NCBI RefSeq assembly: GCF_011058155.1 | Contig: NZ_JAALFC010000003.1 | Coordinates: 124,001-188,000 of the forward strand | Direction of reading: 5' to 3' | DNA: 64,000 bases | DNA from: Litoribacterium kuwaitense | GTDB lineage: Bacteria; Bacillota; Bacilli; Bacillales; DSM-28697 | Shown here: positions 29,552 through 38,925 of the stretch, piece after piece | Numbering within the stretch: position 1 is the stretch's first letter | Layout of the letters: each line of letters begins with the position of its first letter | Position numbers and translations under genes: made by a program | The notes under the pieces: generated by a model | What the model saw: the letters and a program-made list of their open reading frames with translations, nothing else | Told to the model about the DNA's origin: nothing | The model's database searches: none

Positions 29552-30334
29552 TTACACCCCTCCGAACCTACGCCCTCTCCCTTGAAACTGAATAATGGCT
29601 TCAAGCAAATGTTCCTCTTGAAAATCAGGCCATAACACGTCTGTAAACCATAATTCAGTATAGGCAAGTTGCCAAAGCATAAAGTTACTTAGCCTTTGTT
29701 CACCACTTGTCCGAATCAATAAATCCGGATCATCTAAGTAACATGTTGCCATATATGAAGAAAGCAGTTCTTCTGTAATGTCCTTTTTGTCGATCGTTTC
29801 ATTTTCAATGTCTTCAGCAAGACTTTTGCAAGCTTCGATAATTTCCTGGCGACTTCCATAGTTTAAAGCAAAGTTAAGGATTAAACCTGTATTGCTTTCG
29901 GTATCCTTCATCGCTCGCCGAACTGTGTTTACAGTGGATGCAGGTAATTTATTTTGTTCACCCATCACTTCCACCCGAACATTTTCTTCAATCAGTTCTG
30001 GTAAAAATGTGCCAAGGAATTCTTCTGGAAGTCCAAGAATGTATTCGACTTCCGCTTTCGGTCTCTTCCAATTTTCTGTAGAAAAAGCATATAAGGTTAA
30101 TGCTTCAACATTGAGCTGACTGCATAGTCGTACGATTCGACGAACAGCCTTCATTCCTTCATGATGGCCAGCGATCCTCGGCAGCCCTCTTTTTTTTGCC
30201 CACCGACCGTTCCCGTCCATAATGATAGCTACATGCTTGGGGACTTTTTGAAGATCCACATCTTCTACCGTCCAACTTTCTTTTGGCTTTCGACGTCTTT
30301 TACTGGGTCTCCAAAAGGAGCCTCGTTCGAACAT
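29552..30334 (-). CDS. uppS: Undecaprenyl diphosphate synthase
   Basis: cis-Prenyltransferase making the C55 lipid carrier for peptidoglycan. 260 residues, equal to the B. subtilis length. HVAIIMDGNGRWAKKRGLPRIAGHHEG holds the magnesium-binding Asp40. The C-terminal LIRTSGEQRLSNFMLWQLAYTEL motif is complete. I prefer the ATG at 30334 (preceded by TGGGGGATCCAT) over a GTG 33 bases upstream that has no ribosome site. Confidence 0.96.
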   Translation of the reverse strand: MFERGSFWRPSKRRRKPKESWTVEDVDLQKVPKHVAIIMDGNGRWAKKRGLPRIAGHHEGMKAVRRIVRLCSQLNVEALTLYAFSTENWKRPKAEVEYILGLPEEFLGTFLPELIEENVRVEVMGEQNKLPASTVNTVRRAMKDTESNTGLILNFALNYGSRQEIIEACKSLAEDIENETIDKKDITEELLSSYMATCYLDDPDLLIRTSGEQRLSNFMLWQLAYTELWFTDVLWPDFQEEHLLEAIIQFQGRGRRFGGV

Positions 30335-30428
30335 ATGGATCCCCCACTTTGAATGATTTCGAATCACCTGAAGTATTCTTTACAGGTACTCTTTGTCGAA
30401 ATCCCTTTCCACGTGCTTTCAAGTTTTT

Positions 30429-30452
30429 GCGGTCCCTCTCCCTTTAGACCGC
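30429..30452. other. Small inverted repeat upstream of uppS
   Basis: GCGGTC and GACCGC (30429-30434 and 30447-30452) with a pyrimidine-rich interval between, located between the frr terminator and uppS. No T-tract follows, so its role is open. Confidence 0.35.
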
Positions 30453-30473
30453 TATGTCTTATTCTACACACAT

Positions 30474-30523
30474 AAAAAGGAGGAGTGCAACCTGGCCGTG
30501 TGACTGGTTTTGCAGACCCTCCT
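30474..30523 (-). terminator. Intrinsic terminator after frr
   Basis: Minus strand GGAGG and GCAA pair with CCTCC and TTGC in one long hairpin, followed by TTTTT. Separates the rpsB-tsf-pyrH-frr group from uppS. Confidence 0.75.
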
Positions 30524-30549
30524 AGCAGTCCCATATGTGCCTTACGCTA

Positions 30550-31107
30550 TTAGACTTCAAGAATTCCTTTTTCTTTCTCATCAATTGCTTTGTCAATGTT
30601 CTTCGTTGCCGCATCAGTCAATTCTTGAATGTCATCGTTGTAACCGCGCAAGTCGTCTTCAGAAATGTCTCCATTTTTCTCAAGCTTCTTCAACGCATCG
30701 TTCGCATCGCGGCGAATGTTGCGAATAGATACCTTTGCATCTTCACCGTATTTTTTTACAACCTTGACTAAATCTTTACGGCGCTCCTCAGTTAATGCAG
30801 GAATATTAATTCGAATGACTTGTCCGTCATTGGCAGGTGTTAAACCAAGATCAGCTTTTTGAATCGCCTTTTCCATATCAGAAATACTTGATTTGTCAAA
30901 CGGCTGTATAACGAGAAGGCGTGCTTCTGGTGCGGAAATCGTCGCTAATTGGTTTAACGGCGTTATTGCACCGTAATAATCAACTGTGACCTTATCTAAC
31001 AAACTTGGTGTTGCACGCCCAGCACGGACTGTCGCTAGTTCTTTACGAAGGGACTCCTCGGTTTTTTCCATTCGGTTTTTAGCATCAGCAATAATTGATT
31101 GTGGCAA
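30550..31107 (-). CDS. frr: Ribosome recycling factor
   Basis: With EF-G splits the post-termination ribosome. 185 residues, family length. [21 protein letters not shown] and [20 protein letters not shown] are conserved. The start is a TTG at 31107 preceded by AAGGGGGAAATAAAG. Two bases separate it from pyrH. Confidence 0.97.
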   Translation of the reverse strand: MPQSIIADAKNRMEKTEESLRKELATVRAGRATPSLLDKVTVDYYGAITPLNQLATISAPEARLLVIQPFDKSSISDMEKAIQKADLGLTPANDGQVIRINIPALTEERRKDLVKVVKKYGEDAKVSIRNIRRDANDALKKLEKNGDISEDDLRGYNDDIQELTDAATKNIDKAIDEKEKGILEV

Positions 31108-31109
31108 CT

Positions 31110-31832
31110 TTATTTCCCCCTTACTTCGGTTCCAATATTTTCACCCATAACGGCGCGTTTAATATTTCCTTCTTCCGTAATTGAAAAGACGAGTAACGGA
31201 ATATCATTATCCATACATAATGAGGAAGCTGTAGAATCCATCACAGCTAATCCTTCCTTTAACACATCCAAATAAGACAACTTTTGATACTTTGTTGCTG
31301 TTTCATCAATTGAGGGGTCAGCGGAATAGACACCATCAACATTGTTTTTCGCCATTAAAATGACATCTGCTTCAATTTCAGCTGCACGAAGAGCTGCAGT
31401 CGTATCGGTTGTAAAATATGGATTTCCTGTGCCTGCGGAAAAAATAACAACACGCTTTTTCTCAAGATGACGGATCGCCTTTCTTCGTATGTACGGTTCG
31501 GCGACTTGACGCATTTCTATGGACGTCTGCACCCTCGTTTGAATCCCCATCGTTTCTAAGCTGTCTTGTAGGGCAAGTGAATTCATAACGGTTGCGAGCA
31601 TACCCATATAATCTGCCGTTGCGCGGTCCATTCCCATTTCGCCGCCAATCTTTCCGCGCCAAATGTTTCCAGCACCTACGACAACAGCAACTTCAACACC
31701 TAATTCAACGACTTCTTTAATTTGTGAACTGATGGATTGCACAACTTTCGGATCAATCCCAAACCCTTGATCCCCGGCAAGTGCTTCTCCACTAAGCTTT
31801 AATACAATCCGCTCGTATCTTGCGTTGTTCAT
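31110..31832 (-). CDS. pyrH: UMP kinase
   Basis: Phosphorylates UMP to UDP; hexameric bacterial type of the amino-acid kinase fold. 240 residues from the ATG at 31832, exactly the B. subtilis length. [13 protein letters not shown] is the phosphate loop; [23 protein letters not shown] and [21 protein letters not shown] are signatures. The chosen start has GGAGG at the right distance; an upstream TTG would add ten residues. Confidence 0.97.
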   Translation of the reverse strand: MNNARYERIVLKLSGEALAGDQGFGIDPKVVQSISSQIKEVVELGVEVAVVVGAGNIWRGKIGGEMGMDRATADYMGMLATVMNSLALQDSLETMGIQTRVQTSIEMRQVAEPYIRRKAIRHLEKKRVVIFSAGTGNPYFTTDTTAALRAAEIEADVILMAKNNVDGVYSADPSIDETATKYQKLSYLDVLKEGLAVMDSTASSLCMDNDIPLLVFSITEEGNIKRAVMGENIGTEVRGK

Positions 31833-31896
31833 AAGTACCTCCATCAGATCTTTTTCGCTCAAGCCTATAGATTAATAAGCCACCGAAAGACTTTTT

Positions 31897-31921
31897 AAAA
31901 AAGGGAACACTTCGTGTCCCC
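31897..31921 (-). terminator. Intrinsic terminator after tsf
   Basis: Minus strand GGGGACAC / GTGTTCCC with a three-base loop, followed by six T. Some read-through must feed pyrH unless it has its own promoter, which I could not identify. Confidence 0.85.
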
Positions 31922-31977
31922 CATAACTACTACGCGCACCCCTTTACAGTTCATCCTGTAATCAGAGGGACAGTAGC

Positions 31978-32862
31978 TTATTTTTTCACCTGACTCATTA
32001 CTTCTTCAGCAAAATTGTCTTCGCGTTTTTCCATTCCTTCACCGACTTCATAGCGCACAAACGTCCCCATTTCTGCACCTTTAGAAGCAATGTATTTACC
32101 AACCTTTTGATCAGGATCTTTAACAAAGCCTTGATCAACGAGGCAAATTTCTTCAAAGAACTTACCTAAGCGCCCTTGAACCATTTTTTCGACGATGTTT
32201 TCCGGCTTGCCTTCATTCAACGCCTGTTGCTTTAATACTTCCTCTTCACGAGCCACTTCATCTTGAGGAACTTCATCCCGTGTGACATAGCGAGGGTTAA
32301 CAGCAGCAACGTGCATCGCAACGTCTTTAGCGAGTCCTTCATCAGAAGATTGCTTTACAACCGTCAAAACGCCAATACGTCCACCCATGTGTAAATAGCC
32401 GCCAAATACGTCGTTATCTTCTTTTTCAACAATTGAGAAACGGCGTAATGATAGGTTTTCACCAATTTTAGCAATGTTACTGTTAATAAATTCTTTAACA
32501 GTTACATTATCAGACGACATTGTCGATTCCAGAGCAGCCTCTACGCTTTCAGGCTGTGCTTCCAGCAAATGGCTAGCAACGACTTGAATCATTTGTTTAA
32601 AGCCGTCATTCTTTGCCACGAAGTCTGTTTCAGAGTTCACCTCAACGATGACCGCAAGGTTTCCTTTCGTCTCGATATAGGTGAGACCTTCTGCAGCGAC
32701 GCGATCTGCTTTTTTCGCAGCTTTCGCAATCCCTTTTTCACGGAGAAAATCGATTGCTTTCTCCATATCACCATCTGTTTCAGTGAGGGCTTTTTTGCAG
32801 TCCATCATTCCAGCGCCAGTTTTTTCGCGAAGTTCTTTTACCATTTGTGCTGTTACAGCCAT
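31978..32862 (-). CDS. tsf: Elongation factor Ts
   Basis: Nucleotide exchange factor for EF-Tu. 294 residues. The UBA-like N terminus [37 protein letters not shown] and the core motif SETDFVAKN near residue 80 are diagnostic. The ATG at 32862 sits seven bases after GGAG; an ATG two codons earlier is too close to it. Follows rpsB as in nearly all bacteria. Confidence 0.98.
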   Translation of the reverse strand: MAVTAQMVKELREKTGAGMMDCKKALTETDGDMEKAIDFLREKGIAKAAKKADRVAAEGLTYIETKGNLAVIVEVNSETDFVAKNDGFKQMIQVVASHLLEAQPESVEAALESTMSSDNVTVKEFINSNIAKIGENLSLRRFSIVEKEDNDVFGGYLHMGGRIGVLTVVKQSSDEGLAKDVAMHVAAVNPRYVTRDEVPQDEVAREEEVLKQQALNEGKPENIVEKMVQGRLGKFFEEICLVDQGFVKDPDQKVGKYIASKGAEMGTFVRYEVGEGMEKREDNFAEEVMSQVKK

Positions 32863-32968
32863 TGTCATTCTCCTTTGGCAATCGTTTTTCCGTCTTGATT
32901 GACGGTGGTTAAAAAAGGGCGATAAAAGGCTTTTCCCCTCTTACCACCCTTACCTTTTCTAGAATCTA

Positions 32969-33667
32969 TTATGCAGATGTTTCTTCGCCTTGCTTAGCTT
33001 CTAACACTGCATCTGCCATTTTAGAGGTAAGCAGACGCACTGCGCGAATCGCATCATCATTCCCTGGGATAATGACGTCGATTTCGTCAGGATCACAGTT
33101 CGTGTCTACGATCGCTACGATCGGAATATTTAATTTGCGTGCTTCAGCAACAGCAATCCGCTCTTTACGAGGGTCAATAATGAATAAAGCATCTGGCAAA
33201 GTATTCATATCTTGAATACCGCCAAGGAATTTCTCAAGGCGCTCTAGCTCTTTACGGAGCTGAACAACCTCTTTCTTAGGAAGTACGTCAAATGTACCGT
33301 CCTCTTCCATTTTGCGGATGTTTTTCAAACGGGAAATACGCTTTTGAATCGTTTCGAAGTTGGTTAGTGTTCCGCCCAACCAGCGTTGGTTGACGAAGTG
33401 CATTCCTGCACGTGTTGCTTCTTCACGAACAGAATCTTGTGCTTGTTTTTTTGTACCAACAAACAATACCGTTCCACCATCTGCAGCAATGTCACGCACG
33501 AAACGGAAGGCCTCTTCTACCTTTTTCACCGTTTTTTGTAAATCAATAATGTAAATACCATTACGCTGTGTAAAAATATAGCGTTTCATTTTTGGATTCC
33601 AACGGCGCGTTTGGTGGCCGAAATGAACCCCTGCTTCTAAAAGCTGTTTCATTGAAATAACTGACAT
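32969..33667 (-). CDS. rpsB: 30S ribosomal protein S2
   Basis: 232 residues. [27 protein letters not shown] and [19 protein letters not shown] are the two S2 signatures. ATG follows AAAGGAGGACATCGATT. Behind it are a promoter and a structured leader of roughly 105 bases. Confidence 0.98.
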   Translation of the reverse strand: MSVISMKQLLEAGVHFGHQTRRWNPKMKRYIFTQRNGIYIIDLQKTVKKVEEAFRFVRDIAADGGTVLFVGTKKQAQDSVREEATRAGMHFVNQRWLGGTLTNFETIQKRISRLKNIRKMEEDGTFDVLPKKEVVQLRKELERLEKFLGGIQDMNTLPDALFIIDPRKERIAVAEARKLNIPIVAIVDTNCDPDEIDVIIPGNDDAIRAVRLLTSKMADAVLEAKQGEETSA

Positions 33668-33774
33668 AATCGATGTCCTCCTTTTTGTTTTACCACCGCT
33701 AGCGTCATTTGAACTCGAAGACCCAAACTGGGCACACCTTCTTGCTCATCTGCAAGCGTGTGTACTTAACACCG
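33668..33774 (-). ncRNA. Structured 5' leader of rpsB
   Basis: Between the predicted start site and rpsB the RNA can form a two-part stem, CACAC/GTGTG and CTTGC/GCAAG (33733-33762), next to a small CCCA-GTT-TGGG hairpin (33722-33732). A leader of this size on an S2 operon suggests autoregulation by S2, which is inferred, not shown. Confidence 0.45.
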
Positions 33775-33780
33775 TGAGCT

Positions 33781-33809
33781 AATATACCATAATTCACCTA
33801 GACAATCAA
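33781..33809 (-). promoter_or_regulatory. Sigma-A promoter of rpsB
   Basis: Minus strand TTGATT (33804-33809), exactly 17 bases, then TATATT (33781-33786). The -10 matches five of six consensus bases. Lies downstream of the swrB terminator. Confidence 0.8.
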
Positions 33810-33911
33810 GCAAATTCCTTCACGTTTCGCTATTTTTCAAAGAAGAAAACATGTAACAATTGATTATAAAACGATTTTTGCTAACGATGAACAATCGACT
33901 TACAGCAAATA

Positions 33912-33945
33912 AACTGCATCTTCGCCTATTTTTGAAGATGCAGTT
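33912..33945 (-). terminator. Terminator overlapping the 3' end of swrB
   Basis: Perfect 12-bp stem AACTGCATCTTC / GAAGATGCAGTT. The swrB stop codon lies in the loop. The minus-strand tail is TTATTTGC, the plus-strand tail TTTTGG. It ends the 27-kb fla/che operon. Confidence 0.8.
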
Positions 33946-34459
33946 TTGGTAAAGGCCGCTTCATTTTTAAAATAAGCTGTACCTCTGTTTTTCCTTTATT
34001 GACATGACGAGCAATCTCATCGGACGACATGCCTTCGTTGTGTAATTGCCAGATTTTTGCTTCTGGAGAGGTTGTATATGAGGGCGATTCATCCTCAACC
34101 ATTGGAGGTACATAGGTTGATGATGACTCCTCCGCTTCTAAGGTGACCTCTTCATTCCGCGCTACCGCCGTTTCAGCAGGCTTCTCTCGCAAAGGATAAA
34201 GGTCCAACTGAGCTCGTTCTTCAGAAGAGGGCTTTTTCGTTTCTTGATCGAGGCCAGGAGCTGAGCTTCTTACCGGCATACGCTTAATGGCTCGCAGAAG
34301 CTCTTCGTTTTCAGCTTGAATGTTGTCCATTAATTCCAACAGCTCATTCATCTCATGTTGTGAGACCGACGTCGTACTTTTTCCTCGAGCAAATAGAATA
34401 ATGATCAAAAATAAACTGAGTAAATGAAGAAGGAAGCTTATTGTCAGCCAAACTCCCAT
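33926..34459 (-). CDS. swrB: SwrB (YlxL), flagellar/swarming activator
   Basis: 177 residues. N-terminal membrane segment (VWLTISFLLHLLSLFLIIILF), coiled and acidic middle, and a C-terminal helix-turn-helix-like stretch (EAKIWQLHNEGMSSDEIARHVNKGKTEVQLILKMKR). In B. subtilis SwrB promotes export-gate activation and SigD activity. Position directly after sigD, one base apart, supports the call. Sequence is poorly conserved in the middle. Confidence 0.88.
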   Translation of the reverse strand: MGVWLTISFLLHLLSLFLIIILFARGKSTTSVSQHEMNELLELMDNIQAENEELLRAIKRMPVRSSAPGLDQETKKPSSEERAQLDLYPLREKPAETAVARNEEVTLEAEESSSTYVPPMVEDESPSYTTSPEAKIWQLHNEGMSSDEIARHVNKGKTEVQLILKMKRPLPKLHLQK

Positions 34460-34460
34460 T

Positions 34461-35252
34461 TTATGACACCCCGTTTTTTACGCTTTGCTCTTTACCGGAC
34501 AATAAGTGTTTTAATTTAAACAAAGCTTTTGAATGAATCTGTGATACGCGTGACGTTGATAGGGACAAAATATGACCAATTTCTGTCAAAGTAAGCTCTT
34601 CTTTGTAAAATAAGCTGATCACGGTCTGCTCTTTTTCGTTAAGCTCATTTAATAACGAGACCATTTCACTAAGGGTTTCATCATAGATAATTTCTTCTTC
34701 AGGCGTACGAATTTGTTCGTCACGTATATTTACTGTCGGTTTTTCCTCATAATCTGACCGATCTGAAAACCCTTCATCCATTGAAAGTACGTTAGCCGCG
34801 AAGCCTTCAGCAAGTGCCTCATACACTTCCTCTTCCTTAAAACCGGTATACTCAGCAATTTCTGCAGCAGTCGGATTTCTCATTAATGACTGTTCCAGAG
34901 ACTCGATTGCAGCATCCATCTTCTTACATTTTTCACGCAGGCTTCGCGGCATCCAATCTTCTTTACGCAAACCATCTAAAATCGCCCCTCGAATACGAAA
35001 GCTGGCATACGTATCAAATTTCAGATCTCGGTTAGTGTCAAATTTTTCAAGCGCGTCATAAAGACCTAGCAATCCATAACTGCTTAATTCATCCCGCTGA
35101 ATGTTTTTTGGAAGTCCAGAGGCTATGCGCTGTACATGATAAGTCACTAAGGGATAATAATATGCGATGAGCGTGTTGGCGGCGCTTGCATCTCGAGTAG
35201 TCACCCATTTATGCCAGGCAGCCTCTGAGTCAGTGGCTCTTGCCGATGTCAT
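34461..35252 (-). CDS. sigD: Flagellar sigma factor SigD
   Basis: Sigma-28-type factor directing late flagellar, chemotaxis and autolysin genes. 263 residues. Region 2 has LPKNIQRDELSSYGLLGLYDALEKFDTNRDLKFDTYASFRIRGAILDGLR; region 4 has EKEQTVISLFYKEELTLTEIGHILSLSTSRVSQIHSKAL. I prefer the ATG at 35252 behind AAGGAGGGATCAT. An ATG at 35282 overlapping the cheD stop has a weaker AAAGGGG site and would add ten residues. Near the operon end, as in B. subtilis, where position affects SigD levels. Confidence 0.96.
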   Translation of the reverse strand: MTSARATDSEAAWHKWVTTRDASAANTLIAYYYPLVTYHVQRIASGLPKNIQRDELSSYGLLGLYDALEKFDTNRDLKFDTYASFRIRGAILDGLRKEDWMPRSLREKCKKMDAAIESLEQSLMRNPTAAEIAEYTGFKEEEVYEALAEGFAANVLSMDEGFSDRSDYEEKPTVNIRDEQIRTPEEEIIYDETLSEMVSLLNELNEKEQTVISLFYKEELTLTEIGHILSLSTSRVSQIHSKALFKLKHLLSGKEQSVKNGVS

Positions 35253-35278
35253 ATGATCCCTCCTTATCGCAAGTGTGC

Positions 35279-35770
35279 TCATATGTCAAACGTCCCCTTT
35301 TGAAATAATTTGACCTTCAAAACACCCGTTCTGGGGGAAAAGGTTACCGTCCTCCCTTGATGACCACCTACATGCTCGCCAAGAAGTGCAATCCGATGTC
35401 TTGCGAGCTCATGCTTTGTCGCATCCACGTTCCGCGGACCAATGTTCATCTGGCCTTTTTGGCTAAGTTTAAACATTTGTGAGCCTCCAGCTATCTTTGC
35501 ACGAATGTGAACCGCTCCACGTTCTTTTACAAGTTGATATAAATGAGGCACTGCCGTGTCTGCATATTTTCCAGGCATTGTTATCGTGCTTCCACGATCA
35601 ATGGATGAGTTTGGAAGCATAATATGTGCCATCGCTGCCACCCGCTTGTCAAGACAATACAGGACAACAGCGACACATGAGCCTAATCCTGCAGCAGTTA
35701 ACAATTGATCATCTTTGGCAAACACTGCATCAGCGATTCCTACCCTGCTTACGTCCGAAGTCACCATCAT
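35279..35770 (-). CDS. cheD: Chemoreceptor glutamine deamidase CheD
   Basis: Deamidates receptor glutamines and binds CheC. 163 residues. Catalytic Cys32 in AAGLGSCVAVVL and His49 in AMAHIMLP are present, as is the FKLSQKGQMNIGPRN region used in CheC binding. Start overlaps the cheC stop. Confidence 0.95.
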   Translation of the reverse strand: MMVTSDVSRVGIADAVFAKDDQLLTAAGLGSCVAVVLYCLDKRVAAMAHIMLPNSSIDRGSTITMPGKYADTAVPHLYQLVKERGAVHIRAKIAGGSQMFKLSQKGQMNIGPRNVDATKHELARHRIALLGEHVGGHQGRTVTFSPRTGVLKVKLFQKGTFDI

Positions 35771-36381
35771 ACTTTCCCCATTCCAAGTGCAGTCAATAGA
35801 CGGCTGTAGCTTTCCAAATCAGGCATAAAGAGAAATTGTGATGTCGCATGATCTGCCTCGACAAACGTCGTATCAATGAGCAAAACTTCATTTCCGTATG
35901 GTGACGCTTCAGCCAATCCTTGAGAAAGAACAGCACCGACCATATCGAAGACGACGTTTGGGATCGAGGGCGCCATACGGAGACCTGTTAACTGATTAAG
36001 TGCTGTTAAATAAGCGCCGAGAACAATATTCCCAATCTCTCCGATCGCCGACACCGCTAAGTCCTCTTCCCAGTTGCTTACATTTGTTTCTCCTAAGAGC
36101 TCAGCAAGCAAATAACGTGCGGCTTCATGTTCAAAGAGTACAAACATCCACCCCTTCACATCATCCTCCACCCGAAATACGGATGCTAGAATCGGGTGAT
36201 CTGCCCCACCTAAATGATCTAGCAAATGATCAAACGTAAATACACCAACGGAAGGGACATTCAGCTGAACTGGACGATTCACTAATTCTGATAAGGCTTT
36301 AGCAGCATGTCCAGCTCCAATACTACCAATTTCCTTAAATACATCCAGCTGAATGTCATTCAGCTTTGTTAATTCGCTCAT
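35767..36381 (-). CDS. cheC: CheY-P phosphatase CheC, first active site altered
   Basis: 204 residues with the two-fold CheC repeat. The second active site is intact (Glu115 and Asn118 in GEIGNI). The first reads KEIGSI, with Ser20 where the family has Asn, so that site is probably weak or dead. CheC removes phosphate from CheY-P and is stimulated by CheD, encoded next. Two bases after... its start lies just downstream of cheW, with a two-base gap. Confidence 0.95.
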   Translation of the reverse strand: MSELTKLNDIQLDVFKEIGSIGAGHAAKALSELVNRPVQLNVPSVGVFTFDHLLDHLGGADHPILASVFRVEDDVKGWMFVLFEHEAARYLLAELLGETNVSNWEEDLAVSAIGEIGNIVLGAYLTALNQLTGLRMAPSIPNVVFDMVGAVLSQGLAEASPYGNEVLLIDTTFVEADHATSQFLFMPDLESYSRLLTALGMGKV

Positions 36382-36383
36382 TG

Positions 36384-36857
36384 CTACTGTTCCATTTGCA
36401 TGAGCGTTGTCTTTTCGGTCTCATTCAAGACCTTGTCAAGATTAAGCAAAATCAACAAACGGTCTTCAAGCTTCGCAACGCCATGAAGATATTCAGCTTC
36501 AACCGCACCAACAACGGATGGGGCTGGCTCAATTGACTGCTGTTGGATATCAATGACATCGTTGGCTGCATCTACAATTAAACCAACTTCCATTTGCTCT
36601 ACAGTGACAATGATCATTCTCGTTTTATCTGTATAGTCGACTTCATCTAAGCCAAATCGCTTTCTTAATGAAAGGATGGGCGTAATGACACCACGCATAT
36701 TGAGAACGCCTTTTACAAAAGAAGGAGCATTAGGTACTCTCGTAATTGACTCCATACGCTCGATCGATTTAACCTGTTCGACTGGGACTCCGTAAGATTC
36801 TTCGCCTAGTTGAAAAACGATGACCTTCATTTCCTGGTTTTGCGCTTGTTCTGTCAT
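36384..36857 (-). CDS. cheW: Chemotaxis coupling protein CheW
   Basis: 157 residues; couples receptors to CheA. MKVIVFQLGEESYGVPVEQVKSIERM opens the SH3-like fold and VKGVLNMRGVITPILSLRKRFG is the family signature. ATG at 36857 has GGAGGG upstream and follows the cheA stop; a longer reading would overlap cheA without a ribosome site. Confidence 0.96.
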   Translation of the reverse strand: MTEQAQNQEMKVIVFQLGEESYGVPVEQVKSIERMESITRVPNAPSFVKGVLNMRGVITPILSLRKRFGLDEVDYTDKTRMIIVTVEQMEVGLIVDAANDVIDIQQQSIEPAPSVVGAVEAEYLHGVAKLEDRLLILLNLDKVLNETEKTTLMQMEQ

Positions 36858-36874
36858 AAGTGAGCCCTCCAATT

Positions 36875-38925
36875 TCATGATTTTATGAGTGAATTGCAAT
36901 CAACAATTAACGAAACCTTACCATCACCTAAAATTGTGGCACCTGAAATGGCAAATATATTTTGTAAGTAGTCTCCTAACGATTTCAAAACCACTTCCTG
37001 CTGACCAATGAGCTCATCAACGACAAGCCCAGCCATCTTTTCTCCTTTTCTAACGACTAAGACAGACAAATGTTGGTCATTGATAGCCTCACTCTTCTCA
37101 ACGTCAAATACTTTATCTAAATAGACAAGCGGGACAATTTTCCCACGAAAGTCAATGACCGATTGTTGGTGAGCTTGCATGATTTCCTCTTTTTTAATAA
37201 TTGCTGTTTCTATAATAGAAGAAAGAGGGATCGCATACGTTTCCTCTTCAATTTTCGTTAACATGACCGAAATAATCGATAAAGTCAGCGGCAGCTGAAT
37301 TGAGAACGTCGTTCCTTCGCCTAGTGACGATTGAATCGAAATCTGTCCTCCTAGAGACTCGATCGTATTTTTGACAACGTCGAGACCAACCCCGCGTCCA
37401 GAAACGTCTGATATTTCATCGGCTGTTGAAAAGCCCGGTGCCATCATTAACTCGTATACTTGCTGATTAGTTAGCTGCTCAGCTTGATCTTGAGTCACAA
37501 TATTTCGCTCGACCGCGGTGTTACGTATTTTTTCCGCGTGTATTCCTCCACCATCATCAGAAATATCGATAAATACGTGGTTACCACTGTGATAAGCGAA
37601 CAAACGGAGGTGGCCGGTCGCCTCTTTACCTGCTTGTTTGCGAACTTCCGGGGCCTCTATACCATGATCAAGTGCATTTCGGATTAAATGAACGAGCGGA
37701 TCGCCAATCTCATCGATCACCGTACGGTCAAGCTCTGTATCAGCGCCGTGAATCTCAAGGCTGACTTCCTTTTGCAAATCTCGAGCTAACTGGCGCACCA
37801 TGCGCGGAAATCGATTAAACACTTGATCAACCGGAACCATACGCATTGTTAAAATCATACTTTGTAGGTCTTGAGACGTTCGAATCATCCGTTCTACCGT
37901 TTCATTCAAATCCAAGTGACCTAACTCTTTTGCAATTTGTTCAAGTCGTCCTCGGTCGATGACTAACTCTTCAAATAAGTTCATTAGGTGATCTAATTTG
38001 TCAATGTTCACTCGGATTGTCTTCGACGAAGCTTGAGACTTTTTAGGTGGCTCACTCGAAGCTGATGACTTAGAATTCTGCACAGCTGGCGTAGACTCGG
38101 GTTTTGTTTGTGTTGGTACTTCTGCATTTTGCGCTTCAAGCTCTTGAGATTGAGCAGTTGACTTTTTCTCACCTTGCTTTTCTAATGGTGCGATGTCGAC
38201 TCCCTCTATCTCAGATACTTTCATGACAGCCGCTTGTAGATCTTCAACCTGCTCTTTTGTAATTAAGACGAGTTGGAAGTGATCTTCAAAATCTTCTTTT
38301 TCTAAGTCTTCCACTGATGGCTTCGCAAAGACGATATCTCCTTTTTTTCCATTAATTCAAAGACCATAAAGGCTCTAGCAGCTTTCAGCAAGCAGTCCTG
38401 AGATATGTAAACTGTCATATGAACGACTTCGTAGCCTTGGTCAAGAGACTGATCAATGACAGTTTGCGTAAACGAATCTAGAGCGAGCTCATAAATCTCT
38501 CCATCTGCTGTGACAGCCTCTTGCGCTTCTAGCGTGCCCTCCTCCTCGCCTTGCTCTATGCGTGATAATCTCTCCACGATGTCAGTAACATCATGTTTCC
38601 CATCACCTCCGCTAGCGACATCATCAACCATGGCTTCCATACCGTCCACAGCTGAAAATACGGTATCGATCACTTGTTGAGTGACAGAAAGCTCGTGGTT
38701 TCTAATTAAATCTAAGACATTTTCCATATGATGGGTCAGCTTCGCCAAATCGTCAAAGCCCATCGTTGCTGACATGCCTTTAATTGTATGTGCTGCGCGA
38801 AAAATGATCTCAATTTGGCCGATATCATCTGGATGGTCTTCTAACTCAAGGAGGCTCGCATTGATCGCCTGAAGATGTTCCTTACTTTCATCGATAAACA
38901 CATCAAGATATTGGTTCGTTTCCAT
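36875..38925 (-). CDS. cheA: Chemotaxis histidine kinase CheA, frameshifted
   Basis: Phosphorylates CheY and CheB. P1 domain with the phospho-acceptor His46 in RAAHTIKG, P2, P3 dimer helices, an ATPase domain with LIRNALDHGIE and DDGGG, and a C-terminal CheW-like P5. The frame breaks between P2 and P3 near 38342-38348, where a run of seven A should be eight to read VFELMEKKGDIVFAKPSVEDLEKEDFED. Both halves are otherwise well conserved and total about 683 residues, in family range. The start ATG overlaps the end of cheB by 23 bases. Confidence 0.92.

Noticed and set aside
38300-38370. Programmed frameshifting in cheA, flhG and fliH
   Set aside because: The A runs are only six or seven long, I see no stimulatory hairpin or internal ribosome-site-like sequence, and the same defect occurs in unrelated genes in even shorter runs.
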